A stretch of DNA of 5,268 nucleotides from Dehalococcoidia bacterium (lineage in GTDB: Bacteria > Chloroflexota > Dehalococcoidia > UBA2985), in contig JASLXI010000086.1 in NCBI GenBank assembly GCA_030740415.1, positions 1 to 5,268 of the forward strand, written 5' to 3'. A model generated the notes under the pieces. The model had not been told where the DNA came from. It did not search any database and worked only from the letters and a program-made list of their open reading frames with translations. Shown piece after piece: positions 3,729 through 5,268 of the stretch (position 1 is the stretch's first letter; every line of letters begins with the position of its first letter). The position numbers and the translations under genes are program-made.

Positions 3729-5268
3729 ATGCGCATGACCAGCTATTTTGGTGAAACCCTGCGAGAGGAACCTGCGGAAGCGGAGACAGCCAGCCACCGG
3801 CTGTTGCTGAAGTCGGGCATGATACGGCAGGTGGCCTCTGGCGTCTACAGCTACCTTCCCCTGGCGTGGCGCTCCCTGCGAAAGATAGAAGATATCATTC
3901 GCCAGGAGATGGATGCCGCTGGCGGCCAGGAGGTACGGATGCCTGCGTTGCACCCTCTGGAGTTGTGGGAGGAGTCGGGGCGAGCGGAGGCTATGGGCCA
4001 GGCGTTGTTCACCCTGAAAGACCGCAGAGAAAGGCCCCTGGTGCTGGCCCCCACTCACGAAGAAGTGTTCACTCTGATGGTGAAGGCTAACGTCCACAGC
4101 TATCGAGATCTGCCCCAGATTCTGTATCAGGTTCAGACCAAGTTTCGGGACGAGGCACGGCCAAGGGGTGGATTACTGAGAGTGCGGGAGTTCGACATGA
4201 AGGATGCCTACAGCTTCGATGTCGACGCCAAGGGTTTGGCTCGGAGCTACGATGCCATGGTGCAGGCGTACAAGAATATCTACTGTCGCTGTGGCCTGCC
4301 CGCGGTACAGGCTGAGGCCGATAGCGGAGCGATTGGCGGCAAGGACTCCCATGAGTTCATCCTACCAGCGGAGAGCGGTGAGGATGTGTTGTTGCAGTGC
4401 CCTGGCTGTGGCTATGCCGCCAACGCCGAGCGGGCTGAGAGCGTGAAGCCCACCCAGGAGCAGGGAGCCCCTCTTCCCCTGAGTGAGGTGCATACTCCGG
4501 GGATCAAGACAATACAGGACCTGGCGGCGCATCTGGGCATTCCAGAAAGCAAGACCTTGAAGGCCGTCTTCTATGCCTGCGACAGCCAGATAGTCTTTGT
4601 CACTATACGGGGAGACCTGGATGTGAATGAGATCAAGCTCAAGAATCTCTTGCGCTGCAAGGAACTGCGACTTGCTGCGGATGGAGAAGTGGAGGAGGCT
4701 GGGTTGGTGGCTGGTTCGGCCTCTGCAATAGGCTTAGAAGGAGTCCAAAGCGTTGCCGACGACTCCATAAGGCTGGGATCCAATTTTGTGGTGGGCGCCA
4801 ATCGCGCGAACTATCATCTGGTCAACGCGAACTACCCCCGTGACTTTGAACCGGGGGTAATAGAGGATATTGCTCTGGCGCAAGCAGGCCATGGCTGCCG
4901 CCGTTGTGGTACACCACTGGAGGCCAAGCGCGGGATAGAGGTAGGCCATGTGTTCAAGCTGGGAACCGTTTTCAGTGAGAGTCTGGAAGCTAGTTTCCTG
5001 GACCAGGATGGCGAGCAGCACCACATTGTAATGGGGAGCTATGGTATAGGCGTTGGACGGTTGCTGGCCGCGGCTATAGAGCAGAACCACGATGAAAGGG
5101 GTATCGTCTTTCCTATTGCAATAGCTCCGTACCAAGTGCACCTAGTGGCCTTGAACGTGGAGAACCCCCAGGTGGCCGAGGCTTCAGAGGATCTATACCG
5201 GCGTTTGGAACAAGCTGGTATGGAGGTGCTGTATGACGATCGTCATGAGACGGCCGGGGTCAAGTTCA
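3729..5268 (+). CDS. proS: Proline--tRNA ligase, bacterial type with editing insert (3' partial)
   Basis: An uninterrupted reading frame of 513 codons that leaves the window; the usual bacterial length is about 570, so only part of the anticodon-binding domain is missing. The enzyme joins proline to tRNA-Pro with ATP in the cytosol. Class II motif 1 lies around 44-73, the proline-pocket PTHEE at 108-112, motif 2 FRDEARPRGG...REFDMKDAYSFD at 139-164, and motif 3 GSYGIGVGR at 436-444. Between motifs 2 and 3 sits the YbaK-like editing insert (about 230-385), which in this family hydrolyses Ala-tRNA-Pro; Lys278 in KTLKAVFY matches by motif the Lys needed for editing in the E. coli enzyme. CxxC pairs at 224/227 and 390/393 could hold a metal. 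The anticodon-binding domain begins near 463 (IAIAPYQVHLVALN). No frameshift or stop is seen. Confidence 0.96.
   Translation, partial: MRMTSYFGETLREEPAEAETASHRLLLKSGMIRQVASGVYSYLPLAWRSLRKIEDIIRQEMDAAGGQEVRMPALHPLELWEESGRAEAMGQALFTLKDRRERPLVLAPTHEEVFTLMVKANVHSYRDLPQILYQVQTKFRDEARPRGGLLRVREFDMKDAYSFDVDAKGLARSYDAMVQAYKNIYCRCGLPAVQAEADSGAIGGKDSHEFILPAESGEDVLLQCPGCGYAANAERAESVKPTQEQGAPLPLSEVHTPGIKTIQDLAAHLGIPESKTLKAVFYACDSQIVFVTIRGDLDVNEIKLKNLLRCKELRLAADGEVEEAGLVAGSASAIGLEGVQSVADDSIRLGSNFVVGANRANYHLVNANYPRDFEPGVIEDIALAQAGHGCRRCGTPLEAKRGIEVGHVFKLGTVFSESLEASFLDQDGEQHHIVMGSYGIGVGRLLAAAIEQNHDERGIVFPIAIAPYQVHLVALNVENPQVAEASEDLYRRLEQAGMEVLYDDRHETAGVKF

Noticed and set aside
3143..3754. A 203-codon open frame on + with ATG start
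   Set aside because: Only its first third (about codons 29-57) matches the channel linker. Beyond the frame change near 3312 it is out of frame with the pore module, and its end overlaps the start of proS. It is a by-product of the frameshifts in the pseudogene.
4734..5141. A 135-codon open frame on - inside proS
   Set aside because: It is antisense to the region running from the end of the editing insert through motif 3 into the start of the anticodon-binding domain and shows no domain of its own.
1..5268. CRISPR arrays, tRNA or rRNA genes, insertion sequences, origins
   Set aside because: No spaced identical repeats of CRISPR type, no tRNA-like cloverleaf, no transposase-like frame or terminal repeats, and no origin-like repeat cluster were seen.

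Overview
This window appears to come from a bacterial chromosome. A LexA tail of the kind found in Gram-positive bacteria and related phyla, a bacterial-type prolyl-tRNA synthetase with the inserted editing domain, Shine-Dalgarno sites, and GTG and TTG starts all point to Bacteria. A Chloroflexota-like lineage (for example Dehalococcoidia) is my guess from gene content and general protein character. It is not proven by anything in the sequence.

Layout from left to right: (1) the last 42 codons of lexA (+, ends 129); (2) a 119-bp gap with an extended -10 promoter and a small leader hairpin; (3) a UPF0310/EVE-domain gene on + (249-737, GTG start); (4) five bases further on, the tail of a convergent aldo/keto reductase gene on - (743-1750, TTG start); (5) a divergent intergenic region (1751-2077) with a promoter candidate for each flanking gene and a perfect 13-bp inverted repeat whose right arm overlaps a consensus -35 box; (6) a small protein with two zf-TFIIB zinc-ribbon units on + (2078-2515); (7) a decayed gene on + (about 2628-3713) that once encoded a pentapeptide-repeat protein fused to a two-helix, K+-channel-like pore, now broken by five amber codons, one opal codon and about five frameshifts; (8) proS on +, starting at 3729 and running off the right edge after 513 codons, with its ribosome-binding site overlapping the stop codon of the dead channel gene.

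How the genes fit together: lexA (SOS repressor) and proS (translation) are housekeeping genes. The genes between them look like accessory cargo with no obvious common pathway. The EVE protein probably reads modified bases, the reductase handles small carbonyl compounds, and the zinc-ribbon protein is of unknown function. The spacing of the channel relic and proS suggests they were once co-transcribed. I do not see a convincing new multi-gene system. The most interesting signals are the operator-like palindrome at 1964-1998, the unusual mutation spectrum of the channel pseudogene (in-frame stops almost all TAG, CTAG enrichment, G-run frameshifts), and the EVE gene beside lexA.
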